NCBI GenBank assembly: GCA_013820755.1
Contig: JACDHZ010000008.1
Span: 1 to 34,203, forward strand
DNA: 34,203 nt
Reading direction: 5' to 3'
Source of the DNA: Chthoniobacterales bacterium
Lineage (GTDB): Bacteria; Verrucomicrobiota; Verrucomicrobiia; Chthoniobacterales; UBA10450
Shown in pieces: positions 1 through 7,838 of this stretch. The notes under the pieces were generated by a model, which saw only the letters and a list, made by a program, of their open reading frames with translations, had not been told where the DNA came from and made no database searches. How positions within the stretch are numbered: the stretch's first letter is position 1; every line of letters starts with the position of its first letter. The position numbers and the translations under genes were made by a program.

Positions 1-3000
1 AGATAGATGACCGGCGTGATGTAAAGCGTGATAAGCTGGGAGAAGATCAGCCCGCCGACGATGACGAGGCCGAGCGGCCGCCGGGAAGCGCCATCAGCGC
101 CGTAGCCGAGAGCGAGCGGAACCGCGCCCATCAGTGCAGCCAGGGTCGTCATAATGATGGGACGGAAGCGCTCCACACTCGCTTCGTGGATGGCGCTGCG
201 CCGATCGTAGCCTTCGTCCAGCCGGTGCAAGGCGAAGTCGACAATCATAATGCCGTTCTTCTTTACGATGCCCATCAGCAGGAAGAGGCCGATGATCGAG
301 TAAAGCGAAAGCGTGGAGTTAAAGAGCCACAGGGTGAGCAACCCACCCACGACAGCGGGAAACAACGTCGAGAGCACCGTTAGCGGATGGATGTAGCTCT
401 CGTAGAGAATCCCGAGGATCACGTACATAACGAACAACGCCGCGAGAACAAGAAACGGGAGCGCCTGGAAGAGTTGCTGCAGGACCAGCCCTTCACCTTG
501 CAGCTCGCCCTTTACAGTCGGCGGCAGTGTCTCAGCCGCTGTCTTCTCGATGAACTTCGTTACGTCACCCAGTGCCACACCGGGCTTTGTATCGAAACCA
601 AATGTCACGCTCGTGAATTGATTCGTATGATTGACCGCCTGGAGGCCAAGTTTAGCGGACGATTTCGTTAGCGCTCTGACAGGTATTAGCGTGTCTTTCC
701 CGTCAGGACGCACATACAGCTGACGCAAGTCCTCTGGATTTGCGCGAGCCGCGTCGTCCACTTCGAGTATGACCTGATATTGGTCGTCAGCCTGTTTGAT
801 TAAATAGATGAAGTTCTGCGAATAGGCCGCCCGCAGCACGTTCTGGAGTTTCGTGGTTGAAACTCCATAGAGACTGGCGCGGTCACGATCGATATCGATG
901 TCAATGTTTGGTTGATTCCGAAAGAGGTTTGAACGCGGAGGCGCAACGAACCCCCCGTATTTGCTCAACTTGGCGCTGAGCGCGTCCGCAGCAGCGTAAA
1001 CTTCGTCCGGATTGATGCCACTGATGTCGTAGCTGTAGCGACCGAACGCGCTGCCTGTAGCGCCGATATTAATCTGCAATACGGGTTGCGGATTCAGGGT
1101 CGGAAATATCCCCGGAATCGCACCGAGCGACTTACGGAGGTCCATCGCCACTTTTTCGATAGGATCCCGCTGCTTCGCGTTCTTGAGGAAGATGACCGTG
1201 AATATCCCGGACGACCCGGCACGTCCGCTTCCAGCGACGGTGAAGTATTTATCGATCGCCGAGTCGCCTTGCAGAATCGGATCGAGCTTATCCTGCACCT
1301 CCTTCTGCTGCTGCGGCGAAGTGCCTTCTTGCATTACGAGCGCGCCGCGGATGACACCGCTATCGCCGGTCGGCAGTAATGTGAAAGGTAGCGAGCTGAA
1401 AAAGAACCACAGCCCGACAGCACAAAGCGCAACGATCGGTGCCGCCAGCCAGCCGTGATCCAGGAACCAGTCAAGCGTGCGGCTGTAGAAGCGCACAATC
1501 GGGACGAAAAACTTTTCAGTGAACCGCTCGGTGCGTGACTTCCGGTGGCCCGGCCCGCGCTCTTTCAGCAAACGCGCGCACATCAGCGGAGTAAGCGTTA
1601 AAGAGATAAGTCCCGACGCGAAAATCGCGACAATGATCGTCACGGCGAACTCCCGAAAGATTCGGCCCAGTAATCCAGGCATAAACACCAGCGGGATGAA
1701 GACAGCCGCCAGCGACAGCGTCATCGACAGAATCGTGAACGAAATTTCGCCTGCGCTGTTCAGCGTCGCCTTGTAAATGGATTCGCCAGCCTCAGCGCGC
1801 CGAACCACGTTCTCTAAAAACACGATCGCGTCGTCCACGAGGAACCCGATCGCGAGCGTGAGCGCCATCAGCGTCAAGTTGTTGATCGAGTAATTCAGCA
1901 CCCACATGGCGAGGAATGTGACGAGGAGTGCGAGCGGCAGCGCGACAACCGGTATGAGCGTGTCAGTCGCGCGGCCGAGGAAAACGAAGATCACGATGAT
2001 GACGAGCAGAAAGGCGATCAGCAGCGTCACCTGAACGTCTTCCACTGAATGAACGATGCTTTGCGCCCGATCGAACGTTGGGATGAGTTTGATCGAGCCG
2101 GGCAACTCGAGACGAAGCTGAGGCAGCAGATCGTTGATCAATTTCGCGACCTCAACCGCATTAGCGCCGGCCTGACGCGAGACCGCCATGACAATAACCG
2201 AAGCGGGAGGGTTGAAGCCTCGTGCAAAGAAGTGGCGCGAGAGGCGTTCGTCCTGCACCGCGTCGACAACATTCGCGACATCCCGCAGGTAGACCGGACT
2301 ATTATCCTCCCCGCGACCAACAATCATGTTCCGATACCCCTCGGCGTTCTCGACCTGCCCGTTTGGCCGGAGCACGAACGACGTATTCCTGCCATCAAAT
2401 TGCCCCGCGCCCTGATAGGAAGTCCCGGACCGGATCGCAGCGGAAAGTTCGTCGAACGAGATGTTCCGCGAAGCGAGCGCACCTGGGTCAACCTTCACGC
2501 GGATGGCGCTTTTCACGCCGAAGATCTGCACCTGCGAGACGCCCGGCAGGATGTTGATTCGCTGCTGCACCTGGGAGCTGGCGTATTTATAAAGGTCGCC
2601 GTCGGTTAATGTATCGCTCGTTAGGGCGACATACATGACCGGCTGATCGTTCGGGTTCGTCTTCTCGAAGCGCGGCGGCTGCGGCAGATCGTTCGGCAGC
2701 TGACCGCCCGCTCGTTGAATCGCCGCCTGCACATCTGTCGCTGCAGCATCGACGCTTTTCGAAAGCTCGAATTGAAGGGTGATGCTGGTCGCGCCTTGCG
2801 TGCTCGAGCTGGTGCTTAGGGTTAGTCCGGGGATCTGCGTGAACTGTTTCTCCAGCGGCGTGGCAACGGTGTTCGCCATCGTCTCCGGGTTCGCGCCCGG
2901 GTAGTTGACGCTCACTTGGATGACCGGATAATCGACCGCCGGGAGGTCGTTCACTGCCAGCTGTTTGAAGGTGAGGATACCGAAGACGATGATCGACGTC

Positions 3001-3182
3001 GTCAGCAGCATCGTCATCACGGGCCGTTGGATGAACGGCTTCGATAACCCGGAGGAAAATTGCACCAGCTTCGCTGCTGGCGTGTTCTTGTTATTTGTTA
3101 TACGCGCGCCGTGGACAAGCGGTCCGGTGGACCCGTCAGCGGCGGACGCGGGCTGGTTGCGCTCGATGTATTCGTTCGGCAT
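1..3182 (-). CDS. RND efflux permease, HAE-1/MdtB-C type (3' end cut by window edge)
   Basis: Inner-membrane proton-driven pump of the AcrB/MdtBC superfamily, expected to export drugs or other amphiphiles with the adaptor encoded just upstream. About 1060 codons are present with no internal stop in the stretches I translated; the last visible residues (LITLYITPVIY) are the usual final transmembrane helix, so only a few tens of residues should be missing. The start ATG at 3182-3180 lies 11 bases after the adaptor stop. After a hydrophilic N-terminal extension of about 40 residues comes FIQRPVMTMLL, the first helix, then the porter domain beginning VDYPVIQVSVNYPGA. The proton-relay Asp pair of helix 4 is visible as FLVDDAIVFLENVVR (Asp450-Asp451). 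The substrate cannot be told from sequence. It is the third gene of the regulator-adaptor-pump operon. Confidence 0.95.
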   Translation of the reverse strand, partial: MPNEYIERNQPASAADGSTGPLVHGARITNNKNTPAAKLVQFSSGLSKPFIQRPVMTMLLTTSIIVFGILTFKQLAVNDLPAVDYPVIQVSVNYPGANPETMANTVATPLEKQFTQIPGLTLSTSSSTQGATSITLQFELSKSVDAAATDVQAAIQRAGGQLPNDLPQPPRFEKTNPNDQPVMYVALTSDTLTDGDLYKYASSQVQQRINILPGVSQVQIFGVKSAIRVKVDPGALASRNISFDELSAAIRSGTSYQGAGQFDGRNTSFVLRPNGQVENAEGYRNMIVGRGEDNSPVYLRDVANVVDAVQDERLSRHFFARGFNPPASVIVMAVSRQAGANAVEVAKLINDLLPQLRLELPGSIKLIPTFDRAQSIVHSVEDVQVTLLIAFLLVIIVIFVFLGRATDTLIPVVALPLALLVTFLAMWVLNYSINNLTLMALTLAIGFLVDDAIVFLENVVRRAEAGESIYKATLNSAGEISFTILSMTLSLAAVFIPLVFMPGLLGRIFREFAVTIIVAIFASGLISLTLTPLMCARLLKERGPGHRKSRTERFTEKFFVPIVRFYSRTLDWFLDHGWLAAPIVALCAVGLWFFFSSLPFTLLPTGDSGVIRGALVMQEGTSPQQQKEVQDKLDPILQGDSAIDKYFTVAGSGRAGSSGIFTVIFLKNAKQRDPIEKVAMDLRKSLGAIPGIFPTLNPQPVLQINIGATGSAFGRYSYDISGINPDEVYAAADALSAKLSKYGGFVAPPRSNLFRNQPNIDIDIDRDRASLYGVSTTKLQNVLRAAYSQNFIYLIKQADDQYQVILEVDDAARANPEDLRQLYVRPDGKDTLIPVRALTKSSAKLGLQAVNHTNQFTSVTFGFDTKPGVALGDVTKFIEKTAAETLPPTVKGELQGEGLVLQQLFQALPFLVLAALFVMYVILGILYESYIHPLTVLSTLFPAVVGGLLTLWLFNSTLSLYSIIGLFLLMGIVKKNGIMIVDFALHRLDEGYDRRSAIHEASVERFRPIIMTTLAALMGAVPLALGYGADGASRRPLGLVIVGGLIFSQLITLYITPVIY

Positions 3183-3193
3183 CCCGCAGAAAA

Positions 3194-4375
3194 TCAGTTG
3201 ATCGCCTTCGTGTGCTGCGCACCAGGCGCGGCGCCGACTGGCGCAGCTTCCTTCGGATTCACTTTAGCTCCGGGGGCAAGCTGAAGCTGGCCGCTGACGA
3301 CAACAGTCTCGCCCGCGCGCACGCCTTCGTTGATCACTGTCAGATCGCCTTGCGACTGGCCCGCCTTCACCTGACGGAGGTCCAAGGTCGAATCGGGTTT
3401 GACGACGAAAACGTAGGGGCCGTTCTGACCCGTCTGGACTGCGCCGCCCGGCACGAGAATCGCCTCTTTCAACACATCAAGAATCAAGCGCACACGCACG
3501 AACTGAGCGGGCCAAAGCGCGTGGTCGGGATTGGGAGTAATCCCGCGCAGCTTGACGGTCCCCGAGCCGGGCTGAAGCGCGCTGTCGATGAAATAGAGGT
3601 CGCCTGATCGCGGCTCCACGCTATCTCCTTCCGCGTCAGTGAGCACCTTCAGGTTCGGGTTCTGGAGATAACGCCTAACGAGTGGAAGGTCCGGCTCCGC
3701 GACCGTGAAGTCAGTGTAGATCGGATCCAGGCCCTGGACGGTGACGAGCGGTGTGGCTCCTCCCGGGCCAACGACGTTGCCGACGTCGACATTCCGCAGA
3801 CCCGCGCGGCCGTCGATTGGCGCCTTGATGTTACAGAAGTCGAGATTCACCTGTGCCGCAGCGACGGCGGCTTCCGAGCGCATCGCGTTCGCCTGCGCAG
3901 TATCGAGTTCCTGCGTCGCAGTCACGTTCTTTTGTCGCAGCTCGTTTTGTCGTTTAAGATTTGTCTGCGCGAGGGCGAGATCAGCTTTCGCTGAAGCGAG
4001 AACAGCTTCGTACGGACGCGCGTCAATGCGGAAAAGCAGGTCGCCTTTCTTCACATCAGCGCCATCAGTAAATTCGCGCGAAATAATTTGCCCCGTTACC
4101 TGCGGCTTTACGTCGACCGTCTCGAACGCCGCCGTCGTGCCGATCTCCTCCAGATATAAGGGGACGTCCTTCTGAATCGCCTTCGCTGTTTCCACTAGCC
4201 GCGGTGGCGGCGTGGGCGTTTCCTTTTTCGCAGCAGAGAACCCCCGCAGCATCAGAAACAGCGCAAGGACCGCAATGCCGACGCCGACAATGTAGAGTCG
4301 TTTACGACTGGACCGGCGATCGAGGTGCTCAACACGCTCGCGCACGGGAACAGTCGCTTTGGCCGTCGTTGTCAT
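3194..4375 (-). CDS. RND efflux periplasmic adaptor (membrane fusion protein, MdtA-like)
   Basis: Adaptor that links the inner-membrane RND pump to an outer-membrane channel. 393 residues, normal for the MdtA/AcrA family. One N-terminal membrane segment (about residues 27-46) replaces the lipoprotein signal of AcrA. Then come the first half of the lipoyl domain (VDVKPQVTGQIISREF), a long alpha-hairpin (about 110-175, with AKADLALAQTNLKRQNEL), the second lipoyl half (CNIKAPIDGRAGLRNVDVGN) and beta-barrel/membrane-proximal domains ending VPGGAVQTGQNGPYVFVV. Its start codon overlaps the regulator stop by four bases (ATGA, 4372-4375), which indicates translational coupling, and the pump follows 11 bases later. 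No outer-membrane channel gene is visible in the window. The family assignment is secure; the exported compound is unknown. Confidence 0.95.
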   Translation of the reverse strand: MTTTAKATVPVRERVEHLDRRSSRKRLYIVGVGIAVLALFLMLRGFSAAKKETPTPPPRLVETAKAIQKDVPLYLEEIGTTAAFETVDVKPQVTGQIISREFTDGADVKKGDLLFRIDARPYEAVLASAKADLALAQTNLKRQNELRQKNVTATQELDTAQANAMRSEAAVAAAQVNLDFCNIKAPIDGRAGLRNVDVGNVVGPGGATPLVTVQGLDPIYTDFTVAEPDLPLVRRYLQNPNLKVLTDAEGDSVEPRSGDLYFIDSALQPGSGTVKLRGITPNPDHALWPAQFVRVRLILDVLKEAILVPGGAVQTGQNGPYVFVVKPDSTLDLRQVKAGQSQGDLTVINEGVRAGETVVVSGQLQLAPGAKVNPKEAAPVGAAPGAQHTKAIN

Positions 4376-4857
4376 GCCGTCCGGATTCGTCGTGATACGG
4401 ATCGCGAGCCGTTCTGGGCGCCCCCGGGTTCCGCTTCAGCTTTCTCGCGAATGTGCGTCAGCACACGCATGCAGGTCTCGAAGTCGTCGGGGGGCAGATC
4501 GCTAAGTAGTTCATCACGGAGGTCATGGGCTGCGCGGAAAATATTCTTCAGAACCGCTTTCGACCGCCGCTGTAAATGGACAATCTTGCACCGCCGATCG
4601 TTCGGCGATTCACGGCGCTTTACCCAGCCATCGTCCTCGAGCCGGTTCAGCAGACCGGCGAGCGTCGGCTCTTCAATACCCATGCGGTCCGCGATCTCGG
4701 TCTGTGTGAGTCTGTCGCCACCCTGGGAGAGATGGATCAACGTTCGCCACTTCCCCTGGCTCAAGCCAAGAGGACGGAGGCGTTGATCCAGCCTCGTTCT
4801 CCACGCGCGCGCGGTGCTGAAAAGGACGAGCCCGAACTCTTCTTTGGCGGTAGGCAT
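4372..4857 (-). CDS. MarR-family transcriptional regulator, SlyA-like
   Basis: Winged-helix dimeric DNA-binding regulator, first gene of the efflux operon and so most likely its local repressor. 161 residues. The core is SlyA-like: RAWRTRLDQRLRPLGLSQGKW (helix 1 and 2), TQTEIADRMGIEEPTLAGLLNRLEDDGWV (residues 51-79; recognition helix about 62-75) and the wing RRESPNDRRCKIVHL (81-95) with the family's conserved DRR. The C-terminal helix forms the dimer interface and is followed by a short Gly/Arg-rich tail. The start ATG is at 4857. A perfect 6-2-6 palindrome close to the published SlyA consensus lies 12 bases upstream, which fits autoregulation. Its stop overlaps the adaptor start by four bases. 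The ligand is unknown. Confidence 0.93.
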   Translation of the reverse strand: MPTAKEEFGLVLFSTARAWRTRLDQRLRPLGLSQGKWRTLIHLSQGGDRLTQTEIADRMGIEEPTLAGLLNRLEDDGWVKRRESPNDRRCKIVHLQRRSKAVLKNIFRAAHDLRDELLSDLPPDDFETCMRVLTHIREKAEAEPGGAQNGSRSVSRRIRTA

Positions 4858-4868
4858 GGACGAGATTC

Positions 4869-4882
4869 GTTAGCGTGCTAAC
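4869..4882. promoter_or_regulatory. Palindrome GTTAGCGTGCTAAC, probable SlyA/MarR operator
   Basis: Perfect inverted repeat, arms GTTAGC and GCTAAC with a 2-base spacer, 12 bases upstream of the regulator start codon. The inner twelve bases, TTAGCGTGCTAA, match the SlyA consensus TTAGCAAGCTAA except for the two central bases. The site would overlie the -10/+1 region of the promoter proposed next to it. The sequence match is direct observation; operator function is inferred. Confidence 0.6.
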
Positions 4883-4908
4883 TAATCGCACGTCAAATGC
4901 GATGTCAA
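4883..4908 (-). promoter_or_regulatory. Candidate promoter of the efflux operon (TTGACA -35) with a 12-base direct repeat
   Basis: On the minus strand a perfect TTGACA (plus-strand 4903-4908) is followed 17-18 bases later by weak -10 candidates (TTAGTT/TAGTTA) that run into the palindrome at 4869-4882. ATTTGAC occurs twice with a 12-base period (ATTTGACATCGC then ATTTGACGTGCG), so a second -35-like TTGACG sits one repeat nearer the gene. An ATCGCA/TGCGAT inverted repeat (4885-4903) overlaps this. The -35 is convincing; the exact -10 is not. Confidence 0.4.
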
Positions 4909-4933
4909 ATCGTGCACGATAGTGTCCCGGCAA

Positions 4934-6367
4934 TTATGAGTCCCCGCTGATCCGCAGCAGGGTGACCGACTTGTTGCGATAGTCTCGCAGACGTAACACG
5001 GGGTGCGCCTTCATTGGTTCCCATCGGTCGCTGCTTGTGGCTGCCGCTTCGTCGCGCGCCTGCACGAGGACCTCACGGGCTTCCGGGGGAAGGTCCAGTA
5101 CGCGAGGCACATAGATGATTGGATCGCGCACGTAAAACAAAGACGGCTGGTAATCAGGATCGATCGCATAAAGCGGCTGACCGGGGGTAAGCGCAGCGTT
5201 GATTTGCGCCGCGATATTGCGCACTTTTTGTCGCTTCTTCAAGAATGGCATCGCGGCAAAGGCGTACACCGCAATCGCTAGACAGACCGCTGCCGCCACG
5301 AACGCCGGGACTCGCAACTCCAAGGGTATGCGCGCCATCGGGCGGGGTCTTAGCCAGGCCGGCAAATCAAACGTCTCCGCGGTGATCAGCATCGCGACAA
5401 GCCAGGCTGCCGCGGCCAGCAATGGCATCGTGTAGCGCGGCAGCGCGCCGGGCACCAAGCTCACGGTGATAAACGAAAGGGCAATGCCCCACGCGAGCCC
5501 GCTCGCCATCCCGGCGTCGCGTTCCCCAGCGAAACGCGCGCTACTCATGAAGGCGAGCAGAATTGTCCATGGAAGGAAATAAGCGAGGCCCCGCGGGATG
5601 TTCATAAGCCAGCCCAGCAGGTTAAAATCTTCGCCAGATAATCTCCCGGAGAACTGCCGGCTCCAGGCGTGTGCCACGTTGCTCTCCTCGGCGAGCTGCA
5701 GACATGGAATGGCCCAGGCGGCGAAGATCGCGACCATGACAATGATGCCAAGCAGATGGGCAGTGTTGAAGAGGTCGCGCAGCTCGCCGGTTCGATAAAG
5801 AACTCCGATTACGACTGCATAGAAGAACACAACGTGAAGGGGCCCTTTCGCTAGCATTGCCAGGCCGAGAAATACCCACGGAAGAGTCCACGTCAGCCAC
5901 TGGGGTCGGCGCTCCCGCCAGAACGACAGCCAGTAAACGATCGCGATCCCGGTCAGCGACGCGTAAAGCGCCTCTATCTCTATGAGGCGCCCTTTCTCAA
6001 TAATCCCGAAGTTGGTTAACCAGATCAGTGCTGCTGCAAGCGAGCCGTTCGTTCCAAGTGCAGCGCTCCCGACGGCGATGAAGGCAAGCGCCACGCCAAG
6101 GACGCACAAAGCAGACGGTAAACGCGCCGCCCATTCGTTACGTTTGCCGAACACGCTGAAGGACGCGGCGACGAGCCAGTTCGCCAGCGGCGGCTTCGAA
6201 AAATACGGATCGCTGCCGACTTGCGGCACAATGTAGTTTCCCGTCTGTAACATCGCGACAGCCGGCAGAATGCGGCGGCCTTCCTCGCCCTTTATCTCGA
6301 GTGTCCCGAGACCGGGCAGGTAGATCGCCGCCCAGATCAACAGGATCACGATGAGCCTGCGCGCCAT
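4934..6367 (-). CDS. ArnT/PMT-like (GT39 superfamily) membrane glycosyltransferase
   Basis: Integral membrane glycosyltransferase that uses polyprenyl-phosphate sugars, related to ArnT and protein O-mannosyltransferases; probable targets are lipid A or other envelope glycans, but the acceptor is not deducible. 477 residues. After the first helix, the periplasmic loop carries the acidic pair in LEIKGEEGRR (Glu28-Glu29, where the family has Asp-Glu) and FSKPPLANWLV (57-67), the KPP motif typical of ArnT-like proteins. About ten to twelve hydrophobic helices follow, then a soluble C-terminal tail from about residue 375 (YAIDPDYQPSLFYVRD). It lies on the same strand as the efflux regulator 76 bases downstream, but that gap holds its own promoter, so it is probably a separate unit. 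It is divergent from nusA. Confidence 0.85.
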   Translation of the reverse strand: MARRLIVILLIWAAIYLPGLGTLEIKGEEGRRILPAVAMLQTGNYIVPQVGSDPYFSKPPLANWLVAASFSVFGKRNEWAARLPSALCVLGVALAFIAVGSAALGTNGSLAAALIWLTNFGIIEKGRLIEIEALYASLTGIAIVYWLSFWRERRPQWLTWTLPWVFLGLAMLAKGPLHVVFFYAVVIGVLYRTGELRDLFNTAHLLGIIVMVAIFAAWAIPCLQLAEESNVAHAWSRQFSGRLSGEDFNLLGWLMNIPRGLAYFLPWTILLAFMSSARFAGERDAGMASGLAWGIALSFITVSLVPGALPRYTMPLLAAAAWLVAMLITAETFDLPAWLRPRPMARIPLELRVPAFVAAAVCLAIAVYAFAAMPFLKKRQKVRNIAAQINAALTPGQPLYAIDPDYQPSLFYVRDPIIYVPRVLDLPPEAREVLVQARDEAAATSSDRWEPMKAHPVLRLRDYRNKSVTLLRISGDS

Positions 6368-6445
6368 CCAGGGACTTTCACGCAGCTGCCTTTATTGCAA
6401 AGCGGAAAGCGGGGTGGCAGCCAACTCCGTCGCGTCAGTCGTAGC

Positions 6446-6473
6446 TTGACTGCACGCCGTTACAAAGTAAGTT
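6446..6473 (+). promoter_or_regulatory. Candidate promoter for the nusA operon
   Basis: TTGACT (6446-6451), a 16-base spacer and TAAGTT (6468-6473). The -35 matches the sigma-70 consensus in five of six positions, the -10 in three. It lies in the divergent gap between the glycosyltransferase and nusA, and would give a leader of about 70 bases that contains the hairpin at 6499-6527. Inferred only from motif match and position. Confidence 0.35.
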
Positions 6474-6498
6474 GAACGCCTAGTCCGCGGTGGGATTG

Positions 6499-6527
6499 GA
6501 GTGGGAGCTGGAGTCCCACTCTTTTTT
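6499..6527 (+). terminator. Intrinsic-terminator-like hairpin in the nusA leader
   Basis: GAGTGGGA (6499-6506), a 7-base loop, TCCCACTC (6514-6521), then six T residues (6522-6527). An 8-bp GC-containing stem followed directly by a U-tract is the textbook form of a Rho-independent terminator. It ends 22 bases before the proposed nusA ATG. No plus-strand gene upstream needs terminating because the neighbour is divergent, so attenuation of nusA is the simplest reading. Confidence 0.65.
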
Positions 6528-6549
6528 CGTCTGCGGGCTCGATGCTTTT

Positions 6550-7800
6550 ATGAACGCCGAGTTTATCGCGATGCTGGATTATCTCGAGCGGGAGCGCGGT
6601 ATCAAGCGCGAGATCCTGCTCGAAGCGGTCTCGAGCGCCCTTCTCTCCGCGTCAAAGAAATCGGTGAGCATCTCGCGCGATCTGCGCATCGACATCAATT
6701 CGAAAACCGGTGAGATCCGCGCGCTCGCCAATCCGCTAATCGTAGAGACGGTGACGAACCCAGCCGACGAAATCTCCGTCAACAAAGCGCGCGCGATCAA
6801 GCCGGACGCTCAGATCGGCGAGGCCGTCGAAGTCGAAGTGACGCCGCGCAATTTCGGGCGCATTGCCGCTCAAACTGCGAAACAGGCGATGATGCAGCGC
6901 ATCCGGCAGGTCGAAAAGGAGATGATCTACGAGGAGTTCAAGGATCGTGCCGGCGAAATTGTGAGCGGCACGGTGCGCCGCTTCGATCGTTCAGATGTGA
7001 TCCTCGACCTAGGCAAATTCGAAGCCATCATGCCGCAGCGGGAGCGCGTAGTGGTTGAAGACTACAATGTCGGCGACCGGTTGCGTGCTTATGTCGTAGC
7101 TGTCGAAAACGGCATCCGCGGGCCCGAAATCATTATTTCGCGCAGCCATCCGAATTTTGTTCGCCGCCTGTTTGAGTTGGAAGTCAGCGAGATCAACGAT
7201 GGCACCGTCGAGATCCGCGGGATTGCTCGCGAAGCCGGCTATCGCACAAAAATTGCAGTTACGAGCGTAAACGAGAAAGTCGACCCAGTCGGCGCGTGCG
7301 TCGGCATGCGGGGATCACGAGTGAAGAACATCGTCCGCGAGTTGAACAACGAGAAGGTCGACATCATCCGCTGGAGCTCCGATCCAAAGGAATACGTGCT
7401 CGAGGCGCTCAAGCCGGCGAAGGTCAAAAACCTTGTGTTCGACACAGAAAGAAAAAGCGTTCAAATCTCGGTGGACGAAGACCAGCTCTCGCTGGCGATC
7501 GGGAAGAAAGGGCAGAACGCGCGGCTTACTTCTCGACTTACCGGCTGGGAGATTAACATAGATAAAGACACTTCCGCCACCACAGCAGTGGAGCAGAAGG
7601 TCGCGCAAGCGGCGCAAAGTCTCGCGAGTGCACTGCCCATTGACGACGAGCAGGCGATGACCCTCGTAAAATCCGGATTTACTAACCTCGAAGGACTACG
7701 GGATGCCGACGTTTCAGATTTCGTCGACATTCTCGGTGTGGACGAAGCGAAAGCGCAGGAAATCCACGCCGCTGTTCCTCGAGAAGCAATCGCACAATAA
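6550..7800 (+). CDS. nusA: Transcription termination/antitermination factor NusA
   Basis: RNA-polymerase-associated factor controlling pausing, termination and antitermination. From the ATG at 6550 it is 416 residues: N-terminal polymerase-binding domain (1-115, beginning MNAEFIAMLDYLERERGI), S1 domain (about 135-200, IVSGTVRRFDRSDVILDLG), KH1 and KH2 (about 205-345, with KVDPVGACVGMRGSRVKNI and LSLAIGKKGQNARL), and a short C-terminal helix-hairpin-helix-like segment (IDDEQAMTLVKSGFTNLEGL) rather than the full acidic repeats of enterobacteria. An in-frame GTG at 6490 would add 20 residues, but those codons are the terminator-like hairpin, so I reject it. First gene of the translation cluster; rimP, its usual upstream partner, is absent here. 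Confidence 0.96.
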   Translation: MNAEFIAMLDYLERERGIKREILLEAVSSALLSASKKSVSISRDLRIDINSKTGEIRALANPLIVETVTNPADEISVNKARAIKPDAQIGEAVEVEVTPRNFGRIAAQTAKQAMMQRIRQVEKEMIYEEFKDRAGEIVSGTVRRFDRSDVILDLGKFEAIMPQRERVVVEDYNVGDRLRAYVVAVENGIRGPEIIISRSHPNFVRRLFELEVSEINDGTVEIRGIAREAGYRTKIAVTSVNEKVDPVGACVGMRGSRVKNIVRELNNEKVDIIRWSSDPKEYVLEALKPAKVKNLVFDTERKSVQISVDEDQLSLAIGKKGQNARLTSRLTGWEINIDKDTSATTAVEQKVAQAAQSLASALPIDDEQAMTLVKSGFTNLEGLRDADVSDFVDILGVDEAKAQEIHAAVPREAIAQ

Positions 7801-7838
7801 CGTGGCTGCCCCCTGAGCCATGAATAAATTTCAAAAAC

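Noticed and set aside
186-2609. Several plus-strand open frames of 65-186 codons
   Set aside because: They lie antisense to the continuous RND permease frame, which has family motifs throughout; none shows a recognisable domain.
6490-6549. GTG at 6490 as the nusA start
   Set aside because: The 20 extra codons consist of the terminator-like hairpin and T-tract; family proteins start at the MNAEF position.
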